Shown piece by piece: positions 34,194 to 43,151 of a stretch of 64,000 nucleotides of DNA. Under the pieces are notes generated by a model. That model was given only the letters and a program-made list of their open reading frames with translations. It was not told where the DNA came from and made no database searches. Position numbers and translations under genes: made by a program. How positions within the stretch are numbered: position 1 is the stretch's first letter; each line of letters opens with the position of its first letter. Source of the stretch: Actinacidiphila glaucinigra (GTDB lineage: Bacteria > Actinomycetota > Actinomycetes > Streptomycetales > Streptomycetaceae); contig NZ_FZOF01000006.1 in the NCBI RefSeq assembly GCF_900188405.1, positions 62,001 to 126,000 of the forward strand. The letters run 5' to 3'.

Positions 34194-35218
34194 CCGACCG
34201 GTTCCTCCAGCTGAGCGTAGGAGCAGCCGGCGGGGTCGCGGTCGGGCCGCCAGCGGCGGAACTGGGCGGTGTGCCGGAAGCGGTCGCCCTGCATGTGGTC
34301 GTAGGCCACCTCCAGGACGCGCTCGGGCCGCAGCGGGATCCAGGAGAGGTTCTTCCCCGCGCTCCAGCGGCTCTGGGCCCCGGGCATGCGGCCGCCGGGC
34401 TCTGCCTCGGCCCAGTCCGCCCAGGGGTGGCCCTCGGCGGACTCCATGCGCAGCGGCTCCAGTTCGGCGACGAGTTCCTCGCGGCGCCGCATGGGGAAGG
34501 AGGCGCAGACGCCGACGTGCTGGAGCCGGCCGGCGGCGTCGTGCAGGCCGAGCAGGAGGGAGCCGACGATGGGGCCGGACTTGTGCCAGCGGAAACCGGC
34601 GAGCACGCAGTCGGCGGTGCGCTCGTGCTTCACCTTGATCATCACGCGTTCGTCGGGGCGGTATCCGACGTCGGTGGGCTTGGCGACGACGCCGTCCAGT
34701 CCGGCGCCCTCGTACTGCTCGAACCACCGCCGCGCGAGTTCGACGTCGGTGGTGGCGGGGGCGACGTGGACCGGCGCCCGTGCCGGGCCGAGCGCGTCGA
34801 CGAGGGCCTGGCGGCGCCAGGTCTGCGGGTCGGCCATCAGGGAGCGGTCGCCGAGTGCCAGCAGGTCGAAGGCGACGAGGGAGGCGGGGGTGCGTTCGGC
34901 GAGCTGGCGCACCCGGGAGTCGGCGGGGTGGATGCGCTCCAGCAGCGCGTCGAAGTCCAGCCGGCCCTCGCGGGCGATGACGATCTCCCCGTCGACGACG
35001 GCACGCGGCGGGAGTTCGGCGCGGACCGCCTCGACGACCTCCGGGAAGTAGCGGGTCAGCGGCTTGCCGGTGCGGCTGCCGATGTCCACCTCGGCGCCGT
35101 CCCGGAAGACGATGGCGCGGAAGCCGTCCCATTTGCCCTCGTACAGCATGCCGGGCGGGATCGCGGCGGCGGACTTGGCGAGCATCGGCTTCACGGGCGG
35201 CATCACCGGGAGGTCCAT
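34166..35218 (-). CDS. ATP-dependent DNA ligase (LigC type)
   Basis: A 350-residue stand-alone ATP-dependent ligase. The adenylated lysine is K29 in YEGKWDGFRA (motif I). Motif III is in FDLLALGD, motif IV in EGAGLDGVVAKP, and motif V in MIKVKHERTADCV, followed by an OB-fold domain to the C-terminus. There is no N-terminal DNA-binding domain, matching LigC or the ligase part of LigD. It is divergent from a separate polymerase-domain gene across 91 nt, so LigD-type functions sit as two genes. Probable role: end joining or base-excision patch sealing. Confidence 0.92.
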   Translation of the reverse strand: MDLPVMPPVKPMLAKSAAAIPPGMLYEGKWDGFRAIVFRDGAEVDIGSRTGKPLTRYFPEVVEAVRAELPPRAVVDGEIVIAREGRLDFDALLERIHPADSRVRQLAERTPASLVAFDLLALGDRSLMADPQTWRRQALVDALGPARAPVHVAPATTDVELARRWFEQYEGAGLDGVVAKPTDVGYRPDERVMIKVKHERTADCVLAGFRWHKSGPIVGSLLLGLHDAAGRLQHVGVCASFPMRRREELVAELEPLRMESAEGHPWADWAEAEPGGRMPGAQSRWSAGKNLSWIPLRPERVLEVAYDHMQGDRFRHTAQFRRWRPDRDPAGCSYAQLEEPVGYDLGDILR

Positions 35219-35309
35219 GCCGCGATTCTCCGCCCGACAGGCGCCGCCCGCCCGTCGGGCCTACCGTGTCGGGGACGGGAGAGGCGGTCACGCGAGAGGC
35301 GGTGGCGGC

Positions 35310-36341
35310 ATGGCGGAGGCGGTCGAGCTGACCGTCGGCGAGCGGACGGTCCGGATCTCGAACCCGGGGAAGGTGTACTTCCCGGAACCGGGCTTCACCA
35401 AGCTGGACGTGGCCCGCTACTACCTCGCGGTCGGCGACGGCGTCCTGCGGGCGCTGCGCGACCGGCCGACGACGATGGAGCGTTACCCGGACGGGGTCGA
35501 GGGCGAGTCGTTCTTCCAGAAGCGCGCGCCGAAGAACACCCCGGACTGGATCCCCACCGGCCGCATCCGCTTCCCCTCGGGCCGGCACGCCGACGAGATC
35601 TGCCCGACCGAGACGGCCGCGGTCGTCTGGGGCGCCAACCTCGGCTGCCTCACCTTCCACCCCTGGCCGGTCCGGCGCGGCGACCTCGACCACCCGGACG
35701 AGCTGCGCATCGACCTCGACCCGCAGCCCGGCACCGACTTCTCCGACGCGGTGCGCGTCGCCGTCGAGCTGCGCGGGCTGCTGGAGGAACTGGGACTGCG
35801 CGGCTGGCCCAAGACCTCCGGCGGGCGGGGCCTGCACGTCTTCGTCCCCATCGAGCCGGAATGGACGTTCACGGGGGTGCGGCGGGCCGCCATCGCCATC
35901 GCCCGCGAGATGGAGCGGCGGATGCCCGACCAGGTCACCAGCGCGTGGTGGAAGGAGGAGCGCGGCGAGAAGATCTTCGTCGACTACAACCAGACCGCGC
36001 GCGACCGCACCATCGCCTCCGCCTACTCCGTACGGCCCAAGCCGAACGCCCCGGTCTCCGCGCCGCTGCGCTGGGAGGAGGTCCCGCAGGTGCACCCGCT
36101 GGACTTCGACCTGGTCACGATGCCCGCGCGGTTCGCGGAGCTGGGCGACGTGCACGCCGGCATGGAGGCGCAGGCCCACCGGCTGGACGCCGTCCTGGAA
36201 CTGGCCGAGCGCGACGAACACGACCGCGGGCTGGGCGACATGCCGTACCCGCCGGACCACCCCAAGATGCCCGGGGAGCCGCTGCGGGTGCAGCCGAGCC
36301 GGGCCAGGCGCAAGCCGGACGGCGAGGCCGGCGGGGACTGA
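35310..36341 (+). CDS. LigD-type primase-polymerase (AEP, PolDom) protein
   Basis: A 343-residue archaeo-eukaryotic primase-type polymerase. The metal-binding aspartates are D135 and D137 in RIDLDPQPGTDF. The second motif SGGRGLHVFVPI carries the conserved His (about 175), and a third acidic residue follows in IFVDYNQTARDRTIA. The N-terminus (VRISNPGKVYFPEPGFTK) is the 5'-phosphate recognition part of LigD PolDom. No Ku gene lies in the window. It likely fills gaps with ribonucleotides at broken ends together with the divergent ligase. Confidence 0.92.
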   Translation: MAEAVELTVGERTVRISNPGKVYFPEPGFTKLDVARYYLAVGDGVLRALRDRPTTMERYPDGVEGESFFQKRAPKNTPDWIPTGRIRFPSGRHADEICPTETAAVVWGANLGCLTFHPWPVRRGDLDHPDELRIDLDPQPGTDFSDAVRVAVELRGLLEELGLRGWPKTSGGRGLHVFVPIEPEWTFTGVRRAAIAIAREMERRMPDQVTSAWWKEERGEKIFVDYNQTARDRTIASAYSVRPKPNAPVSAPLRWEEVPQVHPLDFDLVTMPARFAELGDVHAGMEAQAHRLDAVLELAERDEHDRGLGDMPYPPDHPKMPGEPLRVQPSRARRKPDGEAGGD

Positions 36342-36406
36342 CCGCGCGGCACGGGGCACGGCACGACCTCTTCCCACCGCGACCGCGCTGACGCATCATC
36401 AGGCGC

Positions 36407-37498
36407 ATGCCCGCGCCTCGACCCGTGCCCCTGGACGAGTACCCGGTCCATCAGATCGCCCGTTCCATGCGCCATGTCGCGACCGGCGACCGCAACGCCT
36501 ACGACCGCTCGATCTTCCACTTCTTCGACCACGAGGGCCGCGCCCTGCTCGTCACGGGCCTCGGCGTCTACCCCAACCTCGGTGTCACCGACGCCTACGC
36601 GACCCTGACCCGCGGCAGCGCCATGCTCGCCGTGCGCGCCTCCGACGCGCTCGGCGAGGACCGCATGCGGCAGCATGTCGGGCCGCTGCGCGTGGACGTC
36701 CTGGAACCGCTTCGCAGGCTCCGGCTGACCTGCGACGACGAGTTCCTCTCCTACGACCTGGAATGGGAGGCCGCCTTCCCGGCCGTCGAGGAGCCGCACC
36801 ACGCCCAGTACCGGGGCGGCCGGCTCTTCCTGGAGGCCAGCCGCTTCGTCCAGGCCGGCACCTGCCACGGCGTGGTCCGCACCGGCGACGGCGAGGAGAT
36901 CCGCGTGGAACGCGGACGCTGGACGGCCACGCGGGACCGCAGCTGGGGGGTGCGCCCGGTGCCCGGCGAGGCCCCGGGGCGGGCCGAGGAGGAGCACCGC
37001 CCGCACGGTTTCCACTGGCTGTGGATACCGATCCGGTTCGACGACCGCTTCGTCATGGTGATCGCCCAGGAGGACGCCGACGGCTACCGCTCCCTGGACG
37101 AGGCCCTGCAGATCACCGAGCACGGCCCGGACCGGCAACTGGGCCGGGCCGCGGTCGACATCACCTACCGGGAGGGCACCCGGGTGCCGGTCTCGGCCGT
37201 CGTCCACCTCGACAGCGGGAAGATCGAGGCCGAGGTGATGGTCTCCAGCCCGCTCGCCGTCGGCGCCGGATACCCGCCCGCCCGCGACTGGCAGCACGGC
37301 GAGTGGAAGGGCCGCGGATGGCTCGACCGCCGTGCGTATGACCTGACGGATCCGGCGGTCATGGCGCCCACCGCGTACGGAGTCACCGACCACGCCGCGC
37401 GTTTCGCCTGGGACGGCCGGGTCGGCTACGGCATCTTTGAGCACGGCAGCTTCGGCCGCCACACCCCCAGCGGCTTCACCGGTCAGGAGGCCATGTGA
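36407..37498 (+). CDS. DUF7064/DUF7065-like (AttH/carotenoid hydratase fold) protein
   Basis: A 363-residue soluble protein. The pattern of paired lipocalin-like beta-domains (SIFHFFDHEGRALLVTGL at the front, GFHWLWIPIRFDDRF in the middle, and a final HGSFGRHTPSGF) resembles AttH/carotenoid-1,2-hydratase-like families now split as DUF7064/7065. I see no catalytic motif that fixes a reaction. Its TGA overlaps the GTG of the phosphotransferase gene, so the two are coupled. Such pairs in actinobacteria often sit in lipid or steroid catabolism contexts; that link is not shown here. Confidence 0.65.
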   Translation: MPAPRPVPLDEYPVHQIARSMRHVATGDRNAYDRSIFHFFDHEGRALLVTGLGVYPNLGVTDAYATLTRGSAMLAVRASDALGEDRMRQHVGPLRVDVLEPLRRLRLTCDDEFLSYDLEWEAAFPAVEEPHHAQYRGGRLFLEASRFVQAGTCHGVVRTGDGEEIRVERGRWTATRDRSWGVRPVPGEAPGRAEEEHRPHGFHWLWIPIRFDDRFVMVIAQEDADGYRSLDEALQITEHGPDRQLGRAAVDITYREGTRVPVSAVVHLDSGKIEAEVMVSSPLAVGAGYPPARDWQHGEWKGRGWLDRRAYDLTDPAVMAPTAYGVTDHAARFAWDGRVGYGIFEHGSFGRHTPSGFTGQEAM

Positions 37499-38562
37499 CA
37501 ACGGTGCGCACCACCACCCGCGATCCCCGACTGCTGCGCAGCCGCCTCGACGAGTGGCTGGCCGCGAAGCACCCCGGCGCCCACAGCCGCGGCGTGCACC
37601 TCCCCGCCGCCAACGGGCTGTCCAGCGAGACCGTCCTGTTCGACCTGGCCGTCCCCCACCCGGAGGGCACCGCGCGCCAGCGCATCCGCCCCTGCGTGCT
37701 GCGGCTGGCCGGCGACCCCGACGCCTACGCCGTCTTCCCGACGTACGACATGGCCGAGCAGTACCGCGTCATCCGCACGGTCGCCGCCCGCACCCGCGTC
37801 CCCGTGCCCGAACTGCTGTGGCTGGAGCCCGACCCGGGGCCGCTCGGCGCGCCGTTCTTCGTCATGGAGCGCGTCCCCGGGCGCGTCCCGCCGGACGTCA
37901 TGCCCTACACCTACGGCGGCAACTGGCTCTTCGACGCCTCCGAGGAGGACCGGGCCCGGCTGGAGCGCTCGACGGTGCGGGTCCTCGCCGAACTCCACAC
38001 CGTCCCCGGCGAGGGGACGCTGCGCGCCCACGTCGACGCCCAACGCGCCTACTACGAATGGGTCGTCGACGGACCGGCCCGCTCCCGACTGATCGAGCGG
38101 GCCTTCGCCTGGCTGGAGAAGCACTGGCCGGCCGACCCCGGGCCGTCCGTGCTCAGCTGGGGCGACGCCCGGATCGGCAACATCGTCTACGACGCGGACT
38201 TCTCCCCGGTCGCCGTCCTCGACTGGGAGATGGCCTCCTCCGGCCCCCGCGAACTCGACCTCGCCTGGCTGGTGTACCTGCACCGCTTCTTCCAGGACCT
38301 CACCGTCACCGCCGGCTTCCCCGGCATGCCGGACTTCCTCGACCGCGACCGCATCGCCGCGACCTACGCGGAACTCACCGGGCACACCCCGCGCGACCTG
38401 GACTTCCACCTCCTGTACGCCGCGCTGCGGCACGCGGTCCTGATGCTGCGCATCGGTCACCGCCAGGTCCACTTCGGGGAGCGCGAGATGCCGGCCGACC
38501 CCGACGCGCTGATCCTGCACCGGGACACGCTGGAGGCGATGCTGGAGGGCCGCCACCGCTGA
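37495..38562 (+). CDS. Aminoglycoside-phosphotransferase-like (ACAD10-type) kinase
   Basis: A 355-residue APH-fold protein. The catalytic loop is VLSWGDARIGNIVYD near residue 220 (WGDxRxGN instead of HGDxxxxN), and the metal site is VLDWEMASSGPRELDLAW near 242, as in ACAD10/11-type phosphotransferases that act on small hydroxylated acids or acyl groups. GTG 37495 overlaps the upstream stop (GTGA). Not evidence of drug resistance: the loop differs from true aminoglycoside kinases. Confidence 0.85.
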   Translation: MTTVRTTTRDPRLLRSRLDEWLAAKHPGAHSRGVHLPAANGLSSETVLFDLAVPHPEGTARQRIRPCVLRLAGDPDAYAVFPTYDMAEQYRVIRTVAARTRVPVPELLWLEPDPGPLGAPFFVMERVPGRVPPDVMPYTYGGNWLFDASEEDRARLERSTVRVLAELHTVPGEGTLRAHVDAQRAYYEWVVDGPARSRLIERAFAWLEKHWPADPGPSVLSWGDARIGNIVYDADFSPVAVLDWEMASSGPRELDLAWLVYLHRFFQDLTVTAGFPGMPDFLDRDRIAATYAELTGHTPRDLDFHLLYAALRHAVLMLRIGHRQVHFGEREMPADPDALILHRDTLEAMLEGRHR

Positions 38563-38739
38563 CCCCCACGACCGGCCCGGAACCTCACGATCCGTGACCA
38601 CGGGGTCGCCCGGGGCGCCCGCAGCGGCGCTCCCGGCGGCCCCGCGGCCTGTTCCGGCGCGGCCCGGCGGGCCCGGGCGTCCCACGAACTGCGGCCGGAC
38701 GTCATCCGTGCCACCCTGACGGGGGAACGGGATGTGTTT

Positions 38740-38761
38740 ATTCACCCGTTTGTCATGTCGT
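38740..38761 (+). promoter_or_regulatory. Possible PHO box (two 11-nt direct repeat units)
   Basis: ATTCACCCGTT (38740-38750) followed directly by TGTCATGTCGT (38751-38761). The first unit matches the PhoP direct-repeat core GTTCACC at six of seven positions; the second is weak. It lies about 70 nt before a glpQ-type gene, a class known to be under PhoP control in Streptomyces. Confidence 0.4.
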
Positions 38762-38830
38762 GCACCGCTGTGTCCCGGTACGGGCTGCGACCCTCGGTCG
38801 GAAGGGCTCGCGCCGTCGTGAGGAGTACGC

Positions 38831-39700
38831 ATGCACCAACACCTCGCCCGCACCGTCACGGCAGCCCTCTTCCTCGGAGCCTCCGCGTTCGTCACCATGC
38901 CGGCCCAGGCCGCCCCCGCGGACCCCTCCTCCCCCACGGTCTTCGCCCACCGCGGCGCCTCCACCGAGGCCCCCGAGAACACCCTGGCGGCCGTGCGCCG
39001 GGCCCACGAGCAGCACATCAAGTGGATCGAGAACGACGTCCAGCGCACCAAGGACGGGGCCCTGGTCGTGATCCACGACGCGACGCTGAGCCGCACCACC
39101 GACGTCGAGCAGGTCTTCCCCGACCGCTCCCCCTGGCGCGTCGCCGACTTCACCCTCGCCGAGATCCGCCGGCTCGACGCCGGCAGCTGGTTCGCCCCGC
39201 GCTTCCGCGGCGAGCGCGTCCCGACGCTGCAGGAGTACCTGACCCTCCTCGACCGCGACCAGCAGGGCCTGCTGCTGGAGCTCAAGCAGCCGGAGCTCTA
39301 CCCGGGCGTCGAGAAGCAGACCGTCGACGCCCTCGAGAAGGCGGGCTGGCTCGACCAGGCCCACCTCGCCGGCCGCTTGGTCATCCAGAGCTTCAGCGCC
39401 GACGCCCTGCGCCGCACCCACGAACTGCGCCCGGCCGTCGTGACCGGCTTCCTGGGCAGCCCGCCGGTCTCCCGCCTGAAGGAGTACGCGGCCTTCGCCG
39501 ACCAGATCAACCCGGACGAGAAGGACGTCACCTACGCCTACGTGCAGGCCGTCCACAGCGTCGACGGCCCCGACGGCAAGCCGCTGCGCGTGAACGCCTG
39601 GACGGTCGACGACCTCACCACCGCCGTCCGCATGGCGGCCCTCGGCGCCGACGGCATCATCACCAACCGCCCGGACGTCATCCGCAACGGCGTGCAGTGA
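38831..39700 (+). CDS. glpQ: Secreted glycerophosphodiester phosphodiesterase
   Basis: A 289-residue exported enzyme that splits glycerophosphodiesters to glycerol-3-phosphate and an alcohol, feeding phosphate and carbon uptake. A signal peptide covers residues 1-27 (TVTAALFLGASAFVTMPAQA, cleavage after AQA). GDPD motifs are FAHRGASTEAPENT, the metal-site glutamate/aspartate in WIENDVQRTKDG, VIHDATLSRTTD, LLLELKQPE and the terminal NAWTVDD. GAGGAG lies 6 nt before ATG 38831. A candidate PHO box upstream would tie it to phosphate starvation. Confidence 0.92.
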   Translation: MHQHLARTVTAALFLGASAFVTMPAQAAPADPSSPTVFAHRGASTEAPENTLAAVRRAHEQHIKWIENDVQRTKDGALVVIHDATLSRTTDVEQVFPDRSPWRVADFTLAEIRRLDAGSWFAPRFRGERVPTLQEYLTLLDRDQQGLLLELKQPELYPGVEKQTVDALEKAGWLDQAHLAGRLVIQSFSADALRRTHELRPAVVTGFLGSPPVSRLKEYAAFADQINPDEKDVTYAYVQAVHSVDGPDGKPLRVNAWTVDDLTTAVRMAALGADGIITNRPDVIRNGVQ

Positions 39701-39725
39701 CCCGGACAGGAGGGTGCGGGACCCG

Positions 39726-41000
39726 TTGAACCGCGCGGCCCGCGGCGACGTACCAGTCACCGTGGGTGGCACAGGGTCGCCGACGCCGGAGAAAGGTCCC
39801 GCCGATCCCGTGGATGCCAGCCGTCCCGTCAGCGACACCCGCGAAGGCCACGCCCGGCCCGAGGTGCCGGGCCTCGAAGGGCTCCGCGGCCTGGCCGCCC
39901 TGTACGTGCTCCTGTTCCACTGCTGGCTCTACACGTTCCCCGGGTATCCCGACAGTTCGGCCCCCTGGTGGCTGGACGGGCTCATGTACGGGCGCCTGGC
40001 CGTCGTCTTCTTCCTGGTGCTGTCCGGGTTCTCCCTGGCCATCTCCCCGGCGCGGGACGGCTGGCGGCCGGGCGGTACCGCCCCTTTCCTGCGCCGCCGG
40101 GCCTGGCGCATCCTTCCCCCGTATTGGGCGGCGCTCGCGTTGAGCCTGGTCGTCGCCTGGTTCGTGGTGCCGGCCTCGCACTTCGGGCCGCCCACCGGCG
40201 CGACGGTCCTGGTGTACGGCCTCGTCGCCCAGGACGTGTTCACCGCGCCGACGCCGAACGGCACGTTCTGGTCGATCGCGGTGGAGGCGGAGCTCTACCT
40301 GCTCTTCCCGCTGCTCCTGCTCGTGCGGCGGCGGCTGGGCACGGTGGTGCTGGTCGCGGGCGTGACACTCCCGGTCGTCGCCCGCGGCCTGATGGCGCCG
40401 GGCGCGTCCCCGGTGGAGGGCGACAACTGGCTCACCCCGCATCTGGCCCCGGTGTTCGTCGCCGGACTGGTGGGCGCGGGGATCGTCGTCGCCCCGGCCC
40501 GGGTCCGGCGCCTGCCGTGGCACTGGTTCGCCGTGGCGGCCGCCGCGCCGGTCGCGGTGCTCGCCGCCGTCAAGGGCCCGGTCTGGACGGTGGACCACTA
40601 CTTCTGGGTGGACCTCGCCGTCGCGCCGGCCATGACGATGCTGATCGCAGCGGTCGCCACGGGGCGACCGGCCCTCCTGCTGCGGCTGCTGACCGCGCGT
40701 CCCGTCCGGGGCCTGGGCAATGTGTCGTACAGCCTCTATCTGATCCATCTGCCGGTCGTCATGGCCGTCATCCGGCGCGTCGCCCCGCGGTTCGTCGCCC
40801 CCGGACTGCCCACGTTCTGGTTCACGCTCCTGGTGGCGCTGCCCGTCTCACTGCTGGGGGCGTGGCTGTTCGCCCGGGTCTTCGAGCTGCCCTTCAAACG
40901 GCACCGCTCGTGGAAGTCCCTTCCGGTGCCCCGCCGTTCCGTCGCCGCCGCCCCGGCGGCACGGCGTGAACCGGCCGGGGCCACGACGGCAGGTCCGTGA
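39726..41000 (+). CDS. OafA-type membrane acyltransferase (acyltransferase 3)
   Basis: A protein of about 424 residues with ten or so hydrophobic segments. The acyltransferase-3 signature is GLEGLRGLAALYVLLFHCW near the start of the domain, with the His of FHC, followed by RRRAWRILPPYWAAL and SIAVEAELYLLFPLLLL. It probably moves an acyl group to a surface sugar or lipid. A disordered 40-residue N-terminus precedes it. Start is uncertain: AGGAGG directly abuts GTG 39714 (no spacing) and lies 12 nt before TTG 39726, which I prefer. Its TGA lies in the first of three tandem 14-nt repeats. Confidence 0.88.
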   Translation: MNRAARGDVPVTVGGTGSPTPEKGPADPVDASRPVSDTREGHARPEVPGLEGLRGLAALYVLLFHCWLYTFPGYPDSSAPWWLDGLMYGRLAVVFFLVLSGFSLAISPARDGWRPGGTAPFLRRRAWRILPPYWAALALSLVVAWFVVPASHFGPPTGATVLVYGLVAQDVFTAPTPNGTFWSIAVEAELYLLFPLLLLVRRRLGTVVLVAGVTLPVVARGLMAPGASPVEGDNWLTPHLAPVFVAGLVGAGIVVAPARVRRLPWHWFAVAAAAPVAVLAAVKGPVWTVDHYFWVDLAVAPAMTMLIAAVATGRPALLLRLLTARPVRGLGNVSYSLYLIHLPVVMAVIRRVAPRFVAPGLPTFWFTLLVALPVSLLGAWLFARVFELPFKRHRSWKSLPVPRRSVAAAPAARREPAGATTAGP

Positions 41001-41038
41001 CGTCCGGCCCGTGACATCCGGCCCGTGACATCCGGCCG
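40997..41038 (+). repeat. Three tandem 14-nt repeats
   Basis: GTGACGTCCGGCCC, GTGACATCCGGCCC and GTGACATCCGGCCG are consecutive. The first copy contains the acyltransferase stop codon. They end 10 nt before a strong terminator hairpin. Confidence 0.9.
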
Positions 41039-41048
41039 ATAGGGACGA

Positions 41049-41093
41049 CGAAGGCCCACGGCGTCCGAACCGGTCGGACGCCGTGGGCCTTCG
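41049..41093. terminator. Bidirectional hairpin terminator
   Basis: A perfect 20-bp stem with a 5-nt loop (ACCGG) lies between the convergent acyltransferase and moeZ genes. Left arm 41049-41068, right arm 41074-41093. Confidence 0.85.
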
Positions 41094-41105
41094 CTCTCCC
41101 GTCGG

Positions 41106-42284
41106 TCAGTAGACCGGCTTGTCCGGCTCGATCGTGTTGACCCAGCCGATGACGCCGCCGCCGACGTGGACCGCGTCGGCGAAGCCCGCGGACTTCAGCA
41201 CGGCGAGCACCTCGGCGGAACGGACACCGGTCTTGCAGTGCAGGACGATCTTCTTGTCCTGCGGCAGGTCCTGCAGGGCGCTGCCCATGAGGAACTCGTT
41301 CTTGGGGATCAGACGGGCGCCCGGGATGGAGACGATCTCGTACTCGTTGGGCTCGCGGACGTCGATGATGTCGATGTTCTCGCCGTCGTCGATCCACTCC
41401 TTGAGCTGCTTCGGAGTGATCGTCGACCCCATCGCCGCCTCCTGCGCCTCCTCGGAGACGACACCGCAGAAGGCCTCGTAGTCGATGAGCTCGGTGACGG
41501 TCGGGTTCTCGCCGCAGACCGCGCAGTCCGGGTCCTTGCGGACCTTGACCTGGCGGTACTGCATCTCCAGGGCGTCGTAGATCATCAGCCGGCCGACCAG
41601 CGGCTCGCCGGTGCCGGTGAGGACCTTGATCGCCTCGGTGACCTGGATGGAGCCGATGGACGCGCACAGCACGCCCAGCACGCCGCCCTCGGCGCAGGAG
41701 GGGACCATGCCCGGCGGCGGGGGCTCGGGGTAGAGGCAGCGGTAGCAGGGGCCGTGCTCGGACCAGAAGACGGACGCCTGGCCGTCGAAGCGGTAGATGG
41801 AGCCCCAGACGTACGGCTTGTTCAGCAGCACGCACGCGTCGTTGACCAGGTAGCGGGTCGCGAAGTTGTCCGTGCCGTCGACGATCAGGTCGTACTGGCT
41901 GAAGATGTCCATCACGTTGTCGGCCTCGAGCCGCTCCTCGTGAAGGACCACGTTGACGTAGGGGTTGATGCCCTTGACGCTGTCGCGGGCGGACTCCGCC
42001 TTGGAGCGGCCGATGTCCGCCTGGCTGTGGATGATCTGGCGCTGCAGGTTGGACTCGTCGACCTCGTCGAACTCCACGATGCCGAGCGTGCCCACACCGG
42101 CGGCGGCCAGGTACATCAGGGCGGGCGAACCGAGACCGCCGGCGCCCACACAGAGCACCTTCGCGTTCTTCAGCCGCTTCTGCCCGTCCATCCCCACATC
42201 GGGGATGATCAGGTGGCGGGAGTACCTGCGGACCTCGTCGACGGTGAGCTCGGCGGCCGGCTCGACCAGGGGTGGCAGCGACAC
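41106..42284 (-). CDS. moeZ: MoeZ: E1-like adenylyltransferase / sulfurtransferase
   Basis: A 392-residue protein that adenylates and thiocarboxylates sulfur-carrier proteins (MoaD, ThiS, CysO and carriers in secondary metabolism). The nucleotide motif is VGAGGLGSPALMYLAAAG (45-62), with the conserved DESNLQRQ at 77-83. The zinc cysteines are C180-x2-C183 and C254-x2-C257. A C-terminal rhodanese domain (about 285-392) carries the persulfide cysteine C350 in VLHCKTGVRS. GTG 42284 is preceded by CGGAG. It stands alone with its own terminator. With moaE at 5 kb it is the second molybdopterin-linked gene in the window. Confidence 0.95.
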   Translation of the reverse strand: MSLPPLVEPAAELTVDEVRRYSRHLIIPDVGMDGQKRLKNAKVLCVGAGGLGSPALMYLAAAGVGTLGIVEFDEVDESNLQRQIIHSQADIGRSKAESARDSVKGINPYVNVVLHEERLEADNVMDIFSQYDLIVDGTDNFATRYLVNDACVLLNKPYVWGSIYRFDGQASVFWSEHGPCYRCLYPEPPPPGMVPSCAEGGVLGVLCASIGSIQVTEAIKVLTGTGEPLVGRLMIYDALEMQYRQVKVRKDPDCAVCGENPTVTELIDYEAFCGVVSEEAQEAAMGSTITPKQLKEWIDDGENIDIIDVREPNEYEIVSIPGARLIPKNEFLMGSALQDLPQDKKIVLHCKTGVRSAEVLAVLKSAGFADAVHVGGGVIGWVNTIEPDKPVY

Positions 42285-42389
42285 GGGGACTCCGTTTGTC
42301 GATCGATCACTACGGATGTTCTCCCCGTAACACTGCCACGCCCTTCTTCATTCCGAGACTGCCGTTCCGAAGGCCGAGACGGATTTTGG

Positions 42390-43151
42390 TCACATGCTGG
42401 GCGGCGGCTGACGGCGCAGCATGCGCGATGCCTCGTCCCAGTAACCCGGCAGGCCGTCCCAGGCAGCGTGGTCGGTGCGGTCGGTGAAGTAGACCGTCGC
42501 CGCGCCCTGCCAGCGGGCGATCCGCATGGCGTTCTCCAGGTGCGGTGCGGGGACGCCGTGCACCAGGTGGCAGAAGCGCTCCGGCGGGTACGCGGCCGTC
42601 CATTCCGGGGCCTCCGACCAGCGGTACTGCGTCCACGGCCCGGCGAAGGTCACCAGTTGGTCGGCGGCCTCGGCGTAGCCCTCGTACGGATGGCAGCCGT
42701 GGCCCAGCACGACGTGGCCGGTGCTGCCGCCCTCCACGCTCAGCAGCGCGCGCACGGTGGTGATCACCCGCCGGCAGTCGGCGAGCTCGGAACTCGTGGT
42801 CGGGGCACGGTCGAGGTAGAAGCCGTCGACCCGGTACCAGTCGAGGAAGCGGTGCGCGTCGGCGACCAGCTGCCCGAAGGGGCGCGCCCCGTGCCGGGTG
42901 TCCAGGTAGCCGAGCACGGGCACCGCCGCGTCGCGCAGCCGGGCGCACGCCTCGGTGTAGAGCGGGTCGATCCGGGCGCCGGGGCCGCGCGCCACATTGA
43001 GCACCACCCAGTGCATCGGGGCCTCCGGGCGGGCCAGTTCGGCCCATTCGCCCGGGGCGACCAGCGGGTGCGCGTACGCGGGGACCCCGAAGCCCAGTCC
43101 GTCACAGCGGTCGACCGGCCTGCGCAGGCCGCTCGGATTCACACGCGGCAT
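42390..43151 (-). CDS. Spherulin-4 / GH114-like glycoside hydrolase family protein
   Basis: A 253-residue TIM-barrel-type protein of the spherulation-specific family 4 (related to GH114/GH135 alpha-1,4-galactosaminidases). Family pieces are GFGVPAYAHPLVAPGEW, MHWVVLNVARGPGARID, VLGYLDTRHGARP and the acidic YRVDGFYLDRAP, where the catalytic aspartate is expected. No signal peptide is seen, unlike most secreted relatives. It is the last gene of the glycosyltransferase operon, and its ATG lies 13 nt inside the end of the epimerase gene. Confidence 0.85.
   Translation of the reverse strand: MPRVNPSGLRRPVDRCDGLGFGVPAYAHPLVAPGEWAELARPEAPMHWVVLNVARGPGARIDPLYTEACARLRDAAVPVLGYLDTRHGARPFGQLVADAHRFLDWYRVDGFYLDRAPTTSSELADCRRVITTVRALLSVEGGSTGHVVLGHGCHPYEGYAEAADQLVTFAGPWTQYRWSEAPEWTAAYPPERFCHLVHGVPAPHLENAMRIARWQGAATVYFTDRTDHAAWDGLPGYWDEASRMLRRQPPPSM

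Noticed and set aside
37495..38562. Aminoglycoside resistance kinase
   Set aside because: The catalytic loop (WGDARIGN) and coupling to a lipocalin-like gene fit ACAD10-type phosphotransferases, not drug kinases.
40997..41038. CRISPR array
   Set aside because: The three 14-nt units are contiguous with no spacers, and no cas genes are present.
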